From NCBI RefSeq assembly GCF_000954115.1, contig NZ_CP010797.1, forward strand, positions 3,038,001 through 3,102,000: a stretch of 64,000 nt of DNA, read 5' to 3'. The notes under the pieces are model-generated. The model searched no databases. It saw only the letters and a list, made by a program, of their open reading frames with translations, and was not told the DNA's origin. The DNA is from Rhodococcus sp. B7740 (lineage in GTDB: Bacteria; Actinomycetota; Actinomycetes; Mycobacteriales; Mycobacteriaceae). Every line of letters begins with the position of its first letter. The first letter of the stretch is position 1. The translations under genes and the position numbers were made by a program. Positions 8,183 to 16,637 of the stretch are shown here, one piece after another.

Positions 8183-8582
8183 GAACTGTAACTCCAAACC
8201 TGGTCGAGGTGTTTTATTTCGCTTCGACCATGCTCGACGACGGAGATGTCACCGAGACGGTCACGACTGTCTCGTTTTGATAACTTTGTATAACGGAAAG
8301 ATAACGACGCACGGGGTGAAGATCGAAGGAACGCCAGGCCCGACCGAGGCGCGAAAATGGGACGAATGCCGGTGTTGCGCTGAACTTTCCGAGTAGCAGC
8401 CGGATTCAGTTACTACTGCGTACAACAAACATACCGACCGGATTGTGACTTCTCACAGAGTTGAAACAAACCATTTCCGACATATGTTTCGTCAACCTAA
8501 CGTCCCTCCCGGCTGCCGAATCAACGGTGCCACCGGATGCCACGACCGGGTCCGGATCCGTCTTGGACTGGAGGATCGATCG
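8183..8582. other. Intergenic region of ~400 bp with one further hairpin
   Basis: No convincing coding sequence. A hairpin CGAGAC/GTCTCG (8253-8274, with inner GTC/GAC pairs) is followed by TTTTGATAAC on the plus strand, a weak terminator-like signal facing away from the one at 8156-8182. The stretch 8271-8310 is AT-rich (TGATAACTTTGTATAACG) compared with its surroundings and may carry a promoter. Nothing else is identifiable. Confidence 0.4.
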
Positions 8583-9092
8583 ATGACGCTCAACCCGCCG
8601 ACCCGCTCTCGCACACTCGTCACCGCAGTCGCCGCTCTTGCCATCACCGGTGCGACAGTCGGTGCCGCCAGCGCCGGCGCCGCCACCATTTCCCCTGCGG
8701 GTACCGCGTTCACGGCACCCGGCACGATCGTCGTGAGCACTCCGGCGTCGTTCGGTCTGCCGGTGAGCTGCTCCATCAACCTGAGCGGCACCACCAGCGC
8801 AGACGGCTCGTCGGCGACGATCACCGATGCCCAGATCAGCGGCTCCAACCGACTGTGCGGCCTGCCCCAGCTGAAGAACCTGCCCTGGACCCTCACTCCC
8901 ACCAGCGCCACCACCGGGGAGGTGTCCAACGTGGCCTTCTCGCTGGTCGGATACAACTGCGGGCCCGCCACGTTGGCCGGGTCCTTCGACAACATGACGA
9001 ACACGCTCACCGCGACGAACCAGCCGATGTCCGGCAACTGCACCGTCAACAGCCTGTCGGTCCAGCCCGACCCGGCCTTCACCCTGTCCTGA
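8583..9092 (+). CDS. Secreted protein of unknown function
   Basis: A 169-residue protein with a Sec signal peptide: Arg at residue 8, hydrophobic core LVTAVAALAITGATVGAASA, and a probable cleavage after AGA near residue 35. The mature part is Thr/Ser/Gly-rich and beta-like and has four Cys (SCSIN, RLCG, YNCG, NCTVN), suggesting two disulfides. ATG 8583 follows GGAGG nine bases upstream. I do not recognise the family. The next gene has the same overall plan and is 49 bp downstream, so the two may form an operon. Confidence 0.7.
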   Translation: MTLNPPTRSRTLVTAVAALAITGATVGAASAGAATISPAGTAFTAPGTIVVSTPASFGLPVSCSINLSGTTSADGSSATITDAQISGSNRLCGLPQLKNLPWTLTPTSATTGEVSNVAFSLVGYNCGPATLAGSFDNMTNTLTATNQPMSGNCTVNSLSVQPDPAFTLS

Positions 9093-9141
9093 TTCCCGTC
9101 CTACCTCGTTCCACATCGACCGTTCCCGAGAAGGAGAACAC

Positions 9142-9858
9142 GTGAAGATCCGCAACAAGACTGTCGTCACCATGACGGCATTGGCATCGAGCATCGCCCT
9201 GGGCACGCTCGTCGCCGCCCCGGCCAATGCCGCCGACACCCTTCCCATCACGTTTCAGGCAGATACGACGACGGTCATCGCCAAGACCGGCCAACCGGTG
9301 GTGTTTCCCACCACCGATCTCGCCACGGACGTCGATCTGGTCGGTGGCACGGTGACCGGGTCGCTCGAATTGCCGCAGGCATCGGCCGATCTGAAACTCG
9401 GTCCCGCGACGCTGGCGAACTTCACGATCTCGATCGTCGACGCGACCCCGGTGTCCGGCACCATCGTCCGCGGCGGACCGGACGAGGCACCGACGTTGGA
9501 TCTCGACGTCGCGCAGAGCTTCAAGATTCGCATCGATTCGGTGAAGCCGTTGGGCATCGACACCGGGTCGGCCGGATCTGCCGCGGTCGACCTGATCCCG
9601 GCGGGTAGCAACTGCGTCACCGCCGAGACCACCGCCAACCTGTCCGGTTCGCTCGATGCTATCGATCTGATCCAGAACAATCAGGCCGATGCACACGTGA
9701 AGGGGACGTACACGATTCCGCAGTTCCAGAACTGTGGCGCGTTCACGTCGGTGCTGAATGCGATCATCGCCGGTCCCGACAACACTCTCGACGTGCATCT
9801 GACCGATCCGGTCTTCGATGTCGGCACCCGGTCCGCGATTGCGGCAGAGGTGGCGTAG
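9142..9858 (+). CDS. Secreted protein of unknown function
   Basis: A 238-residue protein with a signal peptide (MKIRNK, then a hydrophobic core ending APANAADT, with cleavage expected after ANA near residue 30). The mature domain is beta-rich with two Cys (SNCVTAE, FQNCGAF) and repeated Thr/Asp/Val stretches, like many actinobacterial cell-surface proteins. The start is GTG 9142 preceded by AGAAGGAGA. It follows another small secreted protein and ends at a strong hairpin. No family assigned. Confidence 0.7.
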   Translation: MKIRNKTVVTMTALASSIALGTLVAAPANAADTLPITFQADTTTVIAKTGQPVVFPTTDLATDVDLVGGTVTGSLELPQASADLKLGPATLANFTISIVDATPVSGTIVRGGPDEAPTLDLDVAQSFKIRIDSVKPLGIDTGSAGSAAVDLIPAGSNCVTAETTANLSGSLDAIDLIQNNQADAHVKGTYTIPQFQNCGAFTSVLNAIIAGPDNTLDVHLTDPVFDVGTRSAIAAEVA

Positions 9859-9877
9859 CGGTTCACACCTCGATCGG

Positions 9878-9917
9878 CGGCGTCGACCGGTTCCATCGCG
9901 GAACTCGGTCGACGCCG
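9878..9917. terminator. Bidirectional hairpin between convergent genes
   Basis: CGGCGTCGACC (9878-9888) pairs perfectly with GGTCGACGCCG (9907-9917), and GTTCC/GGAAC extend the stem inward around a 5-nt loop. It sits between the secreted protein stop (9858) and the diguanylate cyclase stop (9922). Confidence 0.75.
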
Positions 9918-9921
9918 TCGT

Positions 9922-11031
9922 TCAGTGCCGTTCGTCGACCGGATGGACGGACGGCTCCCCGTCGTCGTACACCGCGACGCGGTTGCCACCGATCCGTTTG
10001 GCCCGGTACATGGCTCGATCGGCCCGGCTGATCAACACATCGACGTCCTCCGCGACACCCCGCGCGTCGACAATCGCATGCGCGACGCCTATCGACGCCG
10101 TGAGCGGGGAACGGTCGGTCGACTCGCTCAAACGGCTGCGCAATTCCTCGGATCTGTCGATCACCGTGTCGACTTCGGCGAGGCACACGATCGCGAATTC
10201 TTCGCCGCCGAGTCGCACCGTCACTGCCGGTGTCGGGAAGAGTTCGAGGATTCGGCTCGCGGCCAGACGAATGACGGTGTCTCCGTGCTCGTGACCGAAT
10301 CGATCGTTCACTGCTTTGAAGTTGTCGATGTCGATCACCACGGCCGCCAGTTCCGCATCCGCACCGGAACGAAGGTCGAGGTTGCCGATCGCCGCGTCGA
10401 AGCCCCGTCGGTTCTGCATTCCGGTGAGCGGGTCGTAGAACGCGCCGGTGGCGTCGCGGCGCAGCAGCATCAGGAAGGAATGGCAGATCAGCGGTGCCGA
10501 GAACATCACCAGAATCAGCATCACGAGATAGAGATTGGTCTGCAAGCGACGTTCGGGGTCGTTCACCATGGCCGAGGTGTAGAGCGCGGCGACGGTGACG
10601 AACGCAAAGAGGTGGTGAGCGGTGAACAGCTTGGGGCCGTGAAAGCCAACGACGTAACTGCCCATCACGGTGAACAGCGCAGCCATCGGCAACATCTCGG
10701 ACGGCTTGTCGACGGTCAGAAGAACTGCGGCGAGCACGATGTCGGCGTAGAGCACGAAGGCGACCGACATCGGCCAGGACGGCCAGCCTCCGATCAGCCA
10801 GGCCAACCCGAGGGGCAGCGTCGTCGCGACGGTGAACCACAGTGCCCATCGCGCAGAACCGCTGTCTCCGAGACCCGGGATGGTCAGGGCGATCGCCGCA
10901 GCGGCCGCGTAGAACCAGCAGAAGATTCCGATGAGAATTCTGGTGACGTGCAGTGCTTGTTGGGACCGTGCGTACGCAACGTTCCACCCGTAGTCGACCG
11001 GAAGCGACCACCATTGGCGAAGACTGTTCAC
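9922..11031 (-). CDS. Membrane-bound diguanylate cyclase (GGDEF)
   Basis: A 369-residue protein with about six transmembrane helices in residues ~30-200 and a C-terminal GGDEF domain that makes c-di-GMP from two GTP. The active-site loop is intact (VRLGGEEF), and DNFKAVNDRFGHEHGD carries the metal and guanine-binding residues. The RxxD inhibitory site expected five residues before GGEEF is replaced (FPTP), so product inhibition through the I-site is unlikely. It appears monocistronic and convergent with the secreted protein genes. Confidence 0.88.
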   Translation of the reverse strand: MNSLRQWWSLPVDYGWNVAYARSQQALHVTRILIGIFCWFYAAAAAIALTIPGLGDSGSARWALWFTVATTLPLGLAWLIGGWPSWPMSVAFVLYADIVLAAVLLTVDKPSEMLPMAALFTVMGSYVVGFHGPKLFTAHHLFAFVTVAALYTSAMVNDPERRLQTNLYLVMLILVMFSAPLICHSFLMLLRRDATGAFYDPLTGMQNRRGFDAAIGNLDLRSGADAELAAVVIDIDNFKAVNDRFGHEHGDTVIRLAASRILELFPTPAVTVRLGGEEFAIVCLAEVDTVIDRSEELRSRLSESTDRSPLTASIGVAHAIVDARGVAEDVDVLISRADRAMYRAKRIGGNRVAVYDDGEPSVHPVDERH

Positions 11032-11128
11032 AGATCGAGCAGCTTTCCTAGTGTCCCGACGAGGATGAACAAGTCAACCACAGACGAAACCACCCGGTCC
11101 GAGAAGTCGGGAACTTGCTCACACGGCC

Positions 11129-11347
11129 TTATCCGCGCATGCCGTCGGCCAATTCGAACACGCGACCTGCGTAGGTCACCACGAACGCATCGAGGGCCTG
11201 CTGAGACAGTTCGGGGCATCCGGCTCGGCGAAAGAAGTGCTCCAGATCCACCAGTCGATCCCCCAGCCCGACGCGTTGCCGATCCAGGGCCTCGAGCTCG
11301 ACGACCAACGCCTTCAGTTCCTCGACCTTGCGCAGTACGTCGTCCAT
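11129..11347 (-). CDS. Small coiled-coil hypothetical protein
   Basis: A 72-residue protein. The first ~35 residues (VLRKVEELKALVVELEALDRQ) form a leucine/valine heptad helix, and the remainder has one Cys and a short helix ending FELADGMRG. ATG 11347 is chosen at the beginning of the helix; a longer reading from 11470 would add 41 Arg/Pro-rich residues that overlap a strong hairpin and look non-coding. No family recognised. Confidence 0.5.
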   Translation of the reverse strand: MDDVLRKVEELKALVVELEALDRQRVGLGDRLVDLEHFFRRAGCPELSQQALDAFVVTYAGRVFELADGMRG

Positions 11348-11397
11348 CGGATCACCGTCCACTTCACTGGGCCTTCTACGGACCGTCCACATTCGGG

Positions 11398-11430
11398 CGG
11401 CGGAGCCGGGCTTCCCTCCCGGCTCCGCCG
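11398..11430. terminator. Strong hairpin, terminator-like
   Basis: CGGCGGAGCCGGG and CCCGGCTCCGCCG form a perfect 13-bp stem with a 7-nt loop and no T-tract. It lies 50 bases upstream of the minus-strand gene starting at 11347 and could end transcription from the gene at 11746-12162. Confidence 0.5.
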
Positions 11431-11600
11431 ATCTCGACTCTACTCTTTGTCGAACACATGTGCGAACCAATTGCGACCGGACCTCGCTTTGTACCAGTCA
11501 TCCTGTGCACAATCCGAGAATGTGACCTACAGTCTGTGTCATGCTCCAGAAAAGGGGTCCGAACGAGGTTCGACCGCCGGGTTCGACCGATCCAATTCAT

Positions 11601-11675
11601 ATGGCGCTCTTAGCAATCCTCACGATTGCTATGATCGCTCTCGTCGTCGTTGCGATCCAACAGGGCCGCCTCTGA
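11601..11675 (+). CDS. Possible 24-aa membrane peptide
   Basis: MALLAILTIAMIALVVVAIQQGRL would be a single hydrophobic helix with a short basic tail. There is no visible ribosome binding site upstream and no neighbour on the same strand, so this may be chance. Confidence 0.2.
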   Translation: MALLAILTIAMIALVVVAIQQGRL

Positions 11676-11745
11676 TCACGCACCTCGGCGCTCACCGTCG
11701 ACTGGATTCCGCGGCATTCCGCGTCGGTCGCCGCTTCACGAACGG

Positions 11746-12162
11746 TCAGGTCCGCACTTCGGGCACCATCGTCACGTGCGCGCCCGGATCCGCATCGAGT
11801 ACCACGGTCCGTATCGCGCGCAGATACGCGAGATAGGTCGGGTACCCCCGCAGTTGTCGCGGGCCGATGGGCACGAATGCGCCCGATGCCGGGTTGCAGA
11901 CGAACTGCTCGATCTGCGAACGGGCTTGTGCACCATCGAAATCGGCGTCGACGGTGACGATGAACCGCATCACCGTTTCGCGTTTTCTCCCCAACCCGAG
12001 ACGGTGCACTCCGAACCAGAGGCGGGTGCCGTCCGGTCCCAGATACTCGATACCCCATCGACCGAAGCCACGTTCGGCGGTGTCGACGACCGTTCGGGCG
12101 AGATTCGCAACGGCCATCGTCGACGAGATTTCGATGCACGCGTCTTGACGACGTGTGATCAT
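11746..12162 (-). CDS. Conserved hypothetical protein
   Basis: A 138-residue soluble protein of mixed alpha/beta character with no signal peptide or membrane segment. Segments such as RFIVTVDADFDGAQARSQIEQFV and YPTYLAYLRAIRTVVLDADPGAHVTMVPEVRT suggest a compact fold. I do not recognise the family. Codon use matches neighbouring genes, and the reading frame is open across its whole length. Confidence 0.55.
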   Translation of the reverse strand: MITRRQDACIEISSTMAVANLARTVVDTAERGFGRWGIEYLGPDGTRLWFGVHRLGLGRKRETVMRFIVTVDADFDGAQARSQIEQFVCNPASGAFVPIGPRQLRGYPTYLAYLRAIRTVVLDADPGAHVTMVPEVRT

Positions 12163-12260
12163 CCACTGCCAGCTTTCTACGATTCCACCGAATACCTCCC
12201 CGACATTCGGTGCATATCGGGCGAATTTAGCAGCTCATCCGACATCCGGCACGACGACTG

Positions 12261-12929
12261 TTACGTCGTCCGAACTCCGACCACCGCGGCTACCTCCGCT
12301 GCCATCCGGGCAGCCGTCCTCGCAGTGGGGTGAACGCCGTCGAACGTGGCTCCGGGTCGGTCGAGCAGTGACGCGAATTCTGCGACGGGTATGCCGCGCT
12401 CGGCGGCCAGTGCGCGAATGTCGTCGTTCAGGTCGTCCGCGCTGACCTTCCGCGACGACGGCACCGTGGCGATCACAACCGTGTCGATGTCGTGCGCCCG
12501 GTCCAGGATGGCGCGTAGGTTCTCGATGATCATGGGCAGCGGTACCGATCGGGCGAGGTCGTTGGTGCCGCCGTTGACGACGAGGATGTCCGGGTTCGCG
12601 GCCAGCGCTTCGTCGGTTCGGGCAAGGATCTGCGTCGTGGTCGCGCCATTGATTCCCAAGTTGGCACCATCGGCGGCGGGAGCATCGTCTCCGCACACGA
12701 GGTACGAATACCACGACGTGTTGCCGTGAATTCCCCAGTCGACACGTGAATTGCCCTGGGCCATCGAGTCTCCCAGCGTCACCAAACGTGGTCCGGTCTC
12801 GTTGACGCTCCACCCGAAGCAGTGCGCGTTGTGGATCGTCAGCGCCGGCTTCCTCAGTGGTCCCGCCACGAGCGCGGCGGCGAGCGCCAACCCGAGTGCG
12901 CCGGCGATCCACAGTCGAGTTCTTCGCAC
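12261..12929 (-). CDS. Secreted or membrane-anchored SGNH/GDSL hydrolase
   Basis: A 222-residue hydrolase of the SGNH esterase superfamily. The N-terminal hydrophobic helix (residues 6-23) is a signal peptide or anchor. Block I is TLGDSMAQG (nucleophile Ser), block II is NLGINGATT, block III is VNGGTNDL, and block V is FDGVHPT with catalytic Asp and His. These enzymes deacylate esters in lipids or polysaccharides; the substrate here is unknown. It follows the DUF4012 protein gene by 34 bp on the same strand, so both may act at the cell envelope. Confidence 0.82.
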   Translation of the reverse strand: MRRTRLWIAGALGLALAAALVAGPLRKPALTIHNAHCFGWSVNETGPRLVTLGDSMAQGNSRVDWGIHGNTSWYSYLVCGDDAPAADGANLGINGATTTQILARTDEALAANPDILVVNGGTNDLARSVPLPMIIENLRAILDRAHDIDTVVIATVPSSRKVSADDLNDDIRALAAERGIPVAEFASLLDRPGATFDGVHPTARTAARMAAEVAAVVGVRTT

Positions 12930-12963
12930 GCCGGGGATTCTGCCCTAGGGGTGACGCGGGGAA

Positions 12964-14793
12964 TCAGTTGCAGTCGGGGAAGTCCACTTCGGTGGGTGCC
13001 GGGACCGATTGCGGCTGAACCGGTGCCTGCGCCTCGCCGGCGACGGTCGGTTCGACGAGGTTGTACTCGATGGTCTTGGTCTGCCCCGGCTCGATGACGA
13101 CCGGCACGTAGAACACGGGGTGGCCGCGCTCGGCAGCGGTGAGCAGAAACAGAGGAGTTCCGTTGATGGTGGCGTTCGTCAAGGTCGCGCCCTGAGTTGC
13201 GTACAGCGCCACCACCGATCGGTTGGTTCCCGGGGGTCCGTCGTATCGGGTGGAGTCGTTCTGTCTGCCGGCGATGTAGGTGGTATAGTCCTGCAGCGCA
13301 GCGTTGTTGGTGATCTCGGCGACCACGCGGGTGGTCCGCGTCGGGCCGTCGCAGGACTGTGCGGAGTAGGTGACCTTGCGCTGCAGGTAGTAGTCGAGCT
13401 TGCCGCCTGCACCGTTGTTCACCACCACCGCGGCGTACGGGTCGGGGCTGTCGGGAACTTCGTGACCGATCCTGGTCGGTCCAAGGATCGCTTGCAGTGC
13501 CGGGTCCGCGCTCCACACGGCGATGTGGCCTTCACTGGTGGCCTTGCCGAGTGCCTCGAGCAGCGCGCTGGGAGATCCGATGTTGCCCTGCATCTTCGCG
13601 ACCACTCGGGCGGCGATGTCCTGGAGATAGGCCTTGCGCGCGGTGTTGTCGTCCTCGAAGCGGAAGTATGCGTCGGACTGCGTGATCCGAACGACGTTCG
13701 ATCCGTCGATCACCTCACCGTCACCCATCGTGATGGGGCCGACGACATCGAGGATGTAGCCGAGGGCAACAGGGTCGGTGGCCAGAGCGCCGTCGACACG
13801 TTCGCCGGTTTCCTGCTCCCACATCGACTGCCAGATCTGCCCGGCATACGGGAAGTGCGGGCTGACGTTGCTGTTCTGCCAATTCTGCGTGGGCTGGAAC
13901 CGACTCTCGTAGGTGTTGAAGAAGTCCGGACCGAGATCGATGGGGTCGTACGGAATTCGGAGCTCGGCGTTGCTGGCGAGCGAGTCGACCGCGACTTTGC
14001 CGTCGACAGCACGCACGATGCCGAATCCGCCTATCAGTCCACCGGTTCCACGAGATTCCGAGAGAGTCTGAAAGGCCATGAAGTAGTTGCGTGGACCGTC
14101 GGCACCGAGCATCGCGGGGAGCACCTTGGCGGCGATGTCGGTGTTGGTCAACAGGGTCGTCAGTTCGTGCGTCTGATCCTGCAGCTGAGTTCGAGCGTCG
14201 CCGACCTGAGCGACGAACTCCGGTTCCGCGATGGCCTGGGACTGCGTGTTCAGTACGTCCGCTGCGGCCGCGGCCTGTGACAGCGCAGGCGAGGCGGCGC
14301 GCAGAGCAGCGATGTCGATGGCACCGTCGGGCCCGCGCAGCTGACTCGGGTCGAGTGTGGCACCCACCTCGACCGACGGCGTCAGCACATCCACGGTCAG
14401 CCCGTTGACGACGTCGGTGATCTGCGAGACGACGTCCAGCGGTTGGCCCACGTACGGAATCGCGGCAGCCGCCTGCCAGATCAGCGAATCGGTGGCGTCC
14501 TTCGCCTGGGTCGAGGTGCGCACCGCGTCGTCCACGGAGGTCTCGGCCTTCTGCGTATCCCCTGCCAGCAGAGCAGTTTTCGCTGCCTGAGCGTAGCCCC
14601 GAGCCTGATCGAGGTACGTATAAGCGGTATTGGCCGTGTAGGCGAGCCAGGCACCGAGTCCGAGCGCAACGACGACGAAGACCCCGAAACCGAGCAGGAT
14701 GCGTCGGCCGGTCCTCTTCTTGGAACGACGACGCCTGCGGCGACTACGAGAGCTGCGATGGTCGCCGTACGGGTAGTCGTTGTCGTAGCTCAT
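12964..14793 (-). CDS. DUF4012 membrane-anchored extracellular protein
   Basis: A 609-residue protein. A very basic N-terminus (residues 13-30, RSSRSRRRRRRSKKR) precedes one transmembrane helix (~31-52), and the rest is extracytoplasmic. The DUF4012 domain covers roughly residues 215-350 (FQTLSESRGTGGLIGGFGIV is typical). Such proteins occur in actinobacteria near polysaccharide genes, and the family is related to LytR-associated envelope proteins, but the function is not established. The single Cys near residue 475 and the C-terminal Cys could form a disulfide. SGNH hydrolase follows. Confidence 0.8.
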   Translation of the reverse strand: MSYDNDYPYGDHRSSRSRRRRRRSKKRTGRRILLGFGVFVVVALGLGAWLAYTANTAYTYLDQARGYAQAAKTALLAGDTQKAETSVDDAVRTSTQAKDATDSLIWQAAAAIPYVGQPLDVVSQITDVVNGLTVDVLTPSVEVGATLDPSQLRGPDGAIDIAALRAASPALSQAAAAADVLNTQSQAIAEPEFVAQVGDARTQLQDQTHELTTLLTNTDIAAKVLPAMLGADGPRNYFMAFQTLSESRGTGGLIGGFGIVRAVDGKVAVDSLASNAELRIPYDPIDLGPDFFNTYESRFQPTQNWQNSNVSPHFPYAGQIWQSMWEQETGERVDGALATDPVALGYILDVVGPITMGDGEVIDGSNVVRITQSDAYFRFEDDNTARKAYLQDIAARVVAKMQGNIGSPSALLEALGKATSEGHIAVWSADPALQAILGPTRIGHEVPDSPDPYAAVVVNNGAGGKLDYYLQRKVTYSAQSCDGPTRTTRVVAEITNNAALQDYTTYIAGRQNDSTRYDGPPGTNRSVVALYATQGATLTNATINGTPLFLLTAAERGHPVFYVPVVIEPGQTKTIEYNLVEPTVAGEAQAPVQPQSVPAPTEVDFPDCN

Positions 14794-14867
14794 GGCTGGA
14801 TGGGTGCCCTTTCGTCGCGGCTAAGACTACAAACGACGTCCTCCCACCGCGACACGACGCTCGGGTC

Positions 14868-14896
14868 GGCTGCGCCGATATCGCACCGGCGCAGCC
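14868..14896. terminator. Hairpin after 35-aa microprotein
   Basis: GGCTGCGCCG and CGGCGCAGCC make a perfect 10-bp stem with a 9-nt loop, starting nine bases after the microprotein stop on the minus strand. It would separate that gene from the DUF4012 gene. Confidence 0.65.
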
Positions 14897-14904
14897 GTTC
14901 GAGG

Positions 14905-15012
14905 TCAGGAACCCAGAATTGCGCTCACTGCGGTGCTGCCGCTCTCGGCGCTTCCGCTGCCGATGAGCCCGAGGATGACGTCGACGATGATCTTGGCGAT
15001 GAATGCGTCCAT
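14905..15012 (-). CDS. 35-aa amphipathic microprotein
   Basis: The ORF MDAFIAKIIVDVILGLIGSG... (35 residues) starts with ATG 15012, with AGGAG six bases upstream, and ends just before a 10-bp hairpin. The N-terminal ~17 residues form an amphipathic or membrane-associating helix, and the remainder is Ser/Gly/Ala-rich. The strong ribosome binding site, own terminator and good codon use make it a credible gene. It diverges from alkB. No known family; size and composition recall small surface-active or membrane-binding peptides, but that is speculation. Confidence 0.6.
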   Translation of the reverse strand: MDAFIAKIIVDVILGLIGSGSAESGSTAVSAILGS

Positions 15013-15128
15013 AGCTACTCCTGTTGTGAAGTACCCCCGACGGGATACAGACGGACCTGCGTGCGCTGCGACCGTTTGTTACCGGCCACAACGAATCGGA
15101 AGGTAGCAGCTGAATCTGTCCGAACGGT

Positions 15129-15154
15129 GGCTCTGTGGTCGCGGCCACAGAGCC
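15129..15154. terminator. Perfect hairpin upstream of alkB operator
   Basis: GGCTCTGTGG / CCACAGAGCC form a perfect 10-bp stem with a 6-nt loop, between the microprotein and the alkB promoter region. It may insulate alkB from read-through on either strand; its role is inferred. Confidence 0.5.
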
Positions 15155-15159
15155 GGACC

Positions 15160-15201
15160 ATTTGTACAAATCTCAAAATTTGTCTACCGCAATGACAAAT
15201 T
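15160..15201. promoter_or_regulatory. Palindromic operators of the alkB operon
   Basis: Two inverted repeats precede alkB: ATTTGTACAAAT (15160-15171) and AATTTGTC-N9-GACAAATT (15177-15201). Both carry the half-site TTTGT/ACAAA. They are good candidates for the operon's own TetR regulator at 18023, which is the arrangement known for rhodococcal alkU; binding is inferred. Confidence 0.6.
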
Positions 15202-15249
15202 CGGTGTATTGTCCAATCCATAGTGATCAGCCTTACACGAGGAGTGACG

Positions 15250-16473
15250 ATGACCGCATCGAATGTCGACAACCAGGCGCAGACGCCGGTTGCCGAATGG
15301 CACGACCGAAAGCGTTACCTCTGGCTGATGGGGTTGATCCCGCCCACAGCGGTGTTCGTGGCCACCGGCCTGGTCTGGGCCTTCAACCAGCTCGGCTGGA
15401 ACGCCGTGTCCCCGGTCTGGTGGTGGATCGGCGCGCTGCTCGTCTACGGGTTGCTCCCGATCCTCGACCGGTTCTTCGGTCCCGACGGCGACAACCCACC
15501 CGACGAGGTGATGAAGGCGCTCGAAGAAGACAAGTACTACCGCTACTGCACGTACGCCTACATTCCGTTCCAGTTGGCGAGCTTGGTGTTCGCCTGCTAC
15601 CTCTGGTCGGCCGACAACTTGTCCTGGCTCGGAATCGACGGTGGACTGGGACTGGCCTCGAAGATCGGTCTGGCCATCAGCATCGGTGTGATGGGCGGCG
15701 TCGGTATCAACACTGCACACGAGCTCGGCCACAAGAAGGACAGTCTGGAGCGCTGGCTGTCGAAAATCACGCTGGCACAGACGTTCTACGGCCACTTCTA
15801 CATCGAACACAACCGCGGCCACCATGTTCGCGTCGCCACTCCCGAGGATCCGGCGAGTTCGAAGTTCGGTGAGAGCTTCTGGGCCTTCCTCCCTCGTAGC
15901 GTCTGGGGCAGCCTGAAGTCGTCCTGGGAGCTCGAGAAGACGCGCATGGAGCGATTGGGCAAGAGCACGTGGAGCATTCGGAACGATGTACTGAACGCGT
16001 GGCTGATGTCCGTTGTTCTCTACGCGGTGCTCGTCGCGGTGTTCGGTCCGATCGTGCTGCCGTTCCTGGTGATTCAGGCGATCTACGGCTTTTCGTTGCT
16101 GGAAACGGTCAACTACCTCGAGCACTACGGCCTGCAGCGGCAGAAGAAGGAGAACGGCCGCTACGAGCGATGCACCCCCGAGCACAGCTGGAACTCCGAT
16201 CACATCGTGACCAACATCTTCCTGTATCACCTTCAGCGACACAGTGATCACCATGCCAACCCCACCCGCCGCTACCAGACTCTGCGCAGCATGGACGGGG
16301 CACCGAACCTGCCGAGCGGATACGCGAGCATGATCTCGCTGGCGTACTTCCCACCCGTGTGGCGCAAGGTCATGGACCACCGCGTTCTCGACCACTACGA
16401 CGGCGACATCACGAAGGTCAACATCCAGCCGTCCAAGCGGGAGAAGATCCTCGCCGCGCACGGAGCCAAGTGA
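15250..16473 (+). CDS. alkB: Alkane 1-monooxygenase
   Basis: A 407-residue integral membrane non-heme diiron enzyme that hydroxylates the terminal carbon of n-alkanes, taking electrons from rubredoxin. The histidine boxes are intact: HELGHKK, EHNRGHH and LQRHSDHH, and the alkane-hydroxylase motif NYLEHYGL is present. Six hydrophobic helices can be drawn. ATG 15250 follows GAGGAG seven bases upstream; an in-frame start at 15223 lies too close to the operator. The stop overlaps the rubredoxin ATG (TGATG), so the operon is translationally coupled. Confidence 0.97.
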   Translation: MTASNVDNQAQTPVAEWHDRKRYLWLMGLIPPTAVFVATGLVWAFNQLGWNAVSPVWWWIGALLVYGLLPILDRFFGPDGDNPPDEVMKALEEDKYYRYCTYAYIPFQLASLVFACYLWSADNLSWLGIDGGLGLASKIGLAISIGVMGGVGINTAHELGHKKDSLERWLSKITLAQTFYGHFYIEHNRGHHVRVATPEDPASSKFGESFWAFLPRSVWGSLKSSWELEKTRMERLGKSTWSIRNDVLNAWLMSVVLYAVLVAVFGPIVLPFLVIQAIYGFSLLETVNYLEHYGLQRQKKENGRYERCTPEHSWNSDHIVTNIFLYHLQRHSDHHANPTRRYQTLRSMDGAPNLPSGYASMISLAYFPPVWRKVMDHRVLDHYDGDITKVNIQPSKREKILAAHGAK

Positions 16474-16637
16474 TGGCCGCCTTCGAGTGCCCGGTGTGCG
16501 AGTTCGTCTACGACGAGACCAACGGCGCTCCGCGCGAGGGCTTTCCGGCCGGCACAGCATGGTCCGACGTACCCGACGACTGGCCCTGCCCCGATTGCGG
16601 TGTCCGCGAGAAAATCGACTTCAGGAGTAAGGCATGA
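16473..16637 (+). CDS. rubA1: Rubredoxin 1 of the alkane hydroxylase system
   Basis: A 54-residue rubredoxin with two CxxC iron-binding loops (ECPVCEF and WPCPDCG). It carries electrons from rubredoxin reductase toward AlkB. Start overlaps the alkB stop by one base, and its own TGA overlaps the next ATG (ATGA). It is one of a tandem pair; in rhodococci one of the two classes (AlkG2-type) reduces AlkB well while the other (AlkG1-type) often does not. Which class this one belongs to is inferred from gene order only. Confidence 0.93.
   Translation: MAAFECPVCEFVYDETNGAPREGFPAGTAWSDVPDDWPCPDCGVREKIDFRSKA

Larger units (their letters stand above)
11348..11745. other. Intergenic region of ~400 bp
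   Basis: Holds a 13-bp perfect hairpin (11398-11430) and a possible 24-residue membrane peptide ORF (11601-11675), both listed separately. Otherwise nothing is recognisable. Confidence 0.4.

Noticed and set aside
9925..11613. 562-codon open frame on the plus strand opposite the diguanylate cyclase
   Set aside because: It is the antisense shadow of a clear GGDEF gene; its translation has no domain and runs through a hairpin.
13009..14280. 423-codon open frame on the plus strand opposite the DUF4012 gene
   Set aside because: Antisense of a well-supported gene; high GC leaves long open frames on the other strand.
15184..16560. 458-codon minus-strand frame opposite alkB
   Set aside because: Antisense of alkB with no recognisable protein features.
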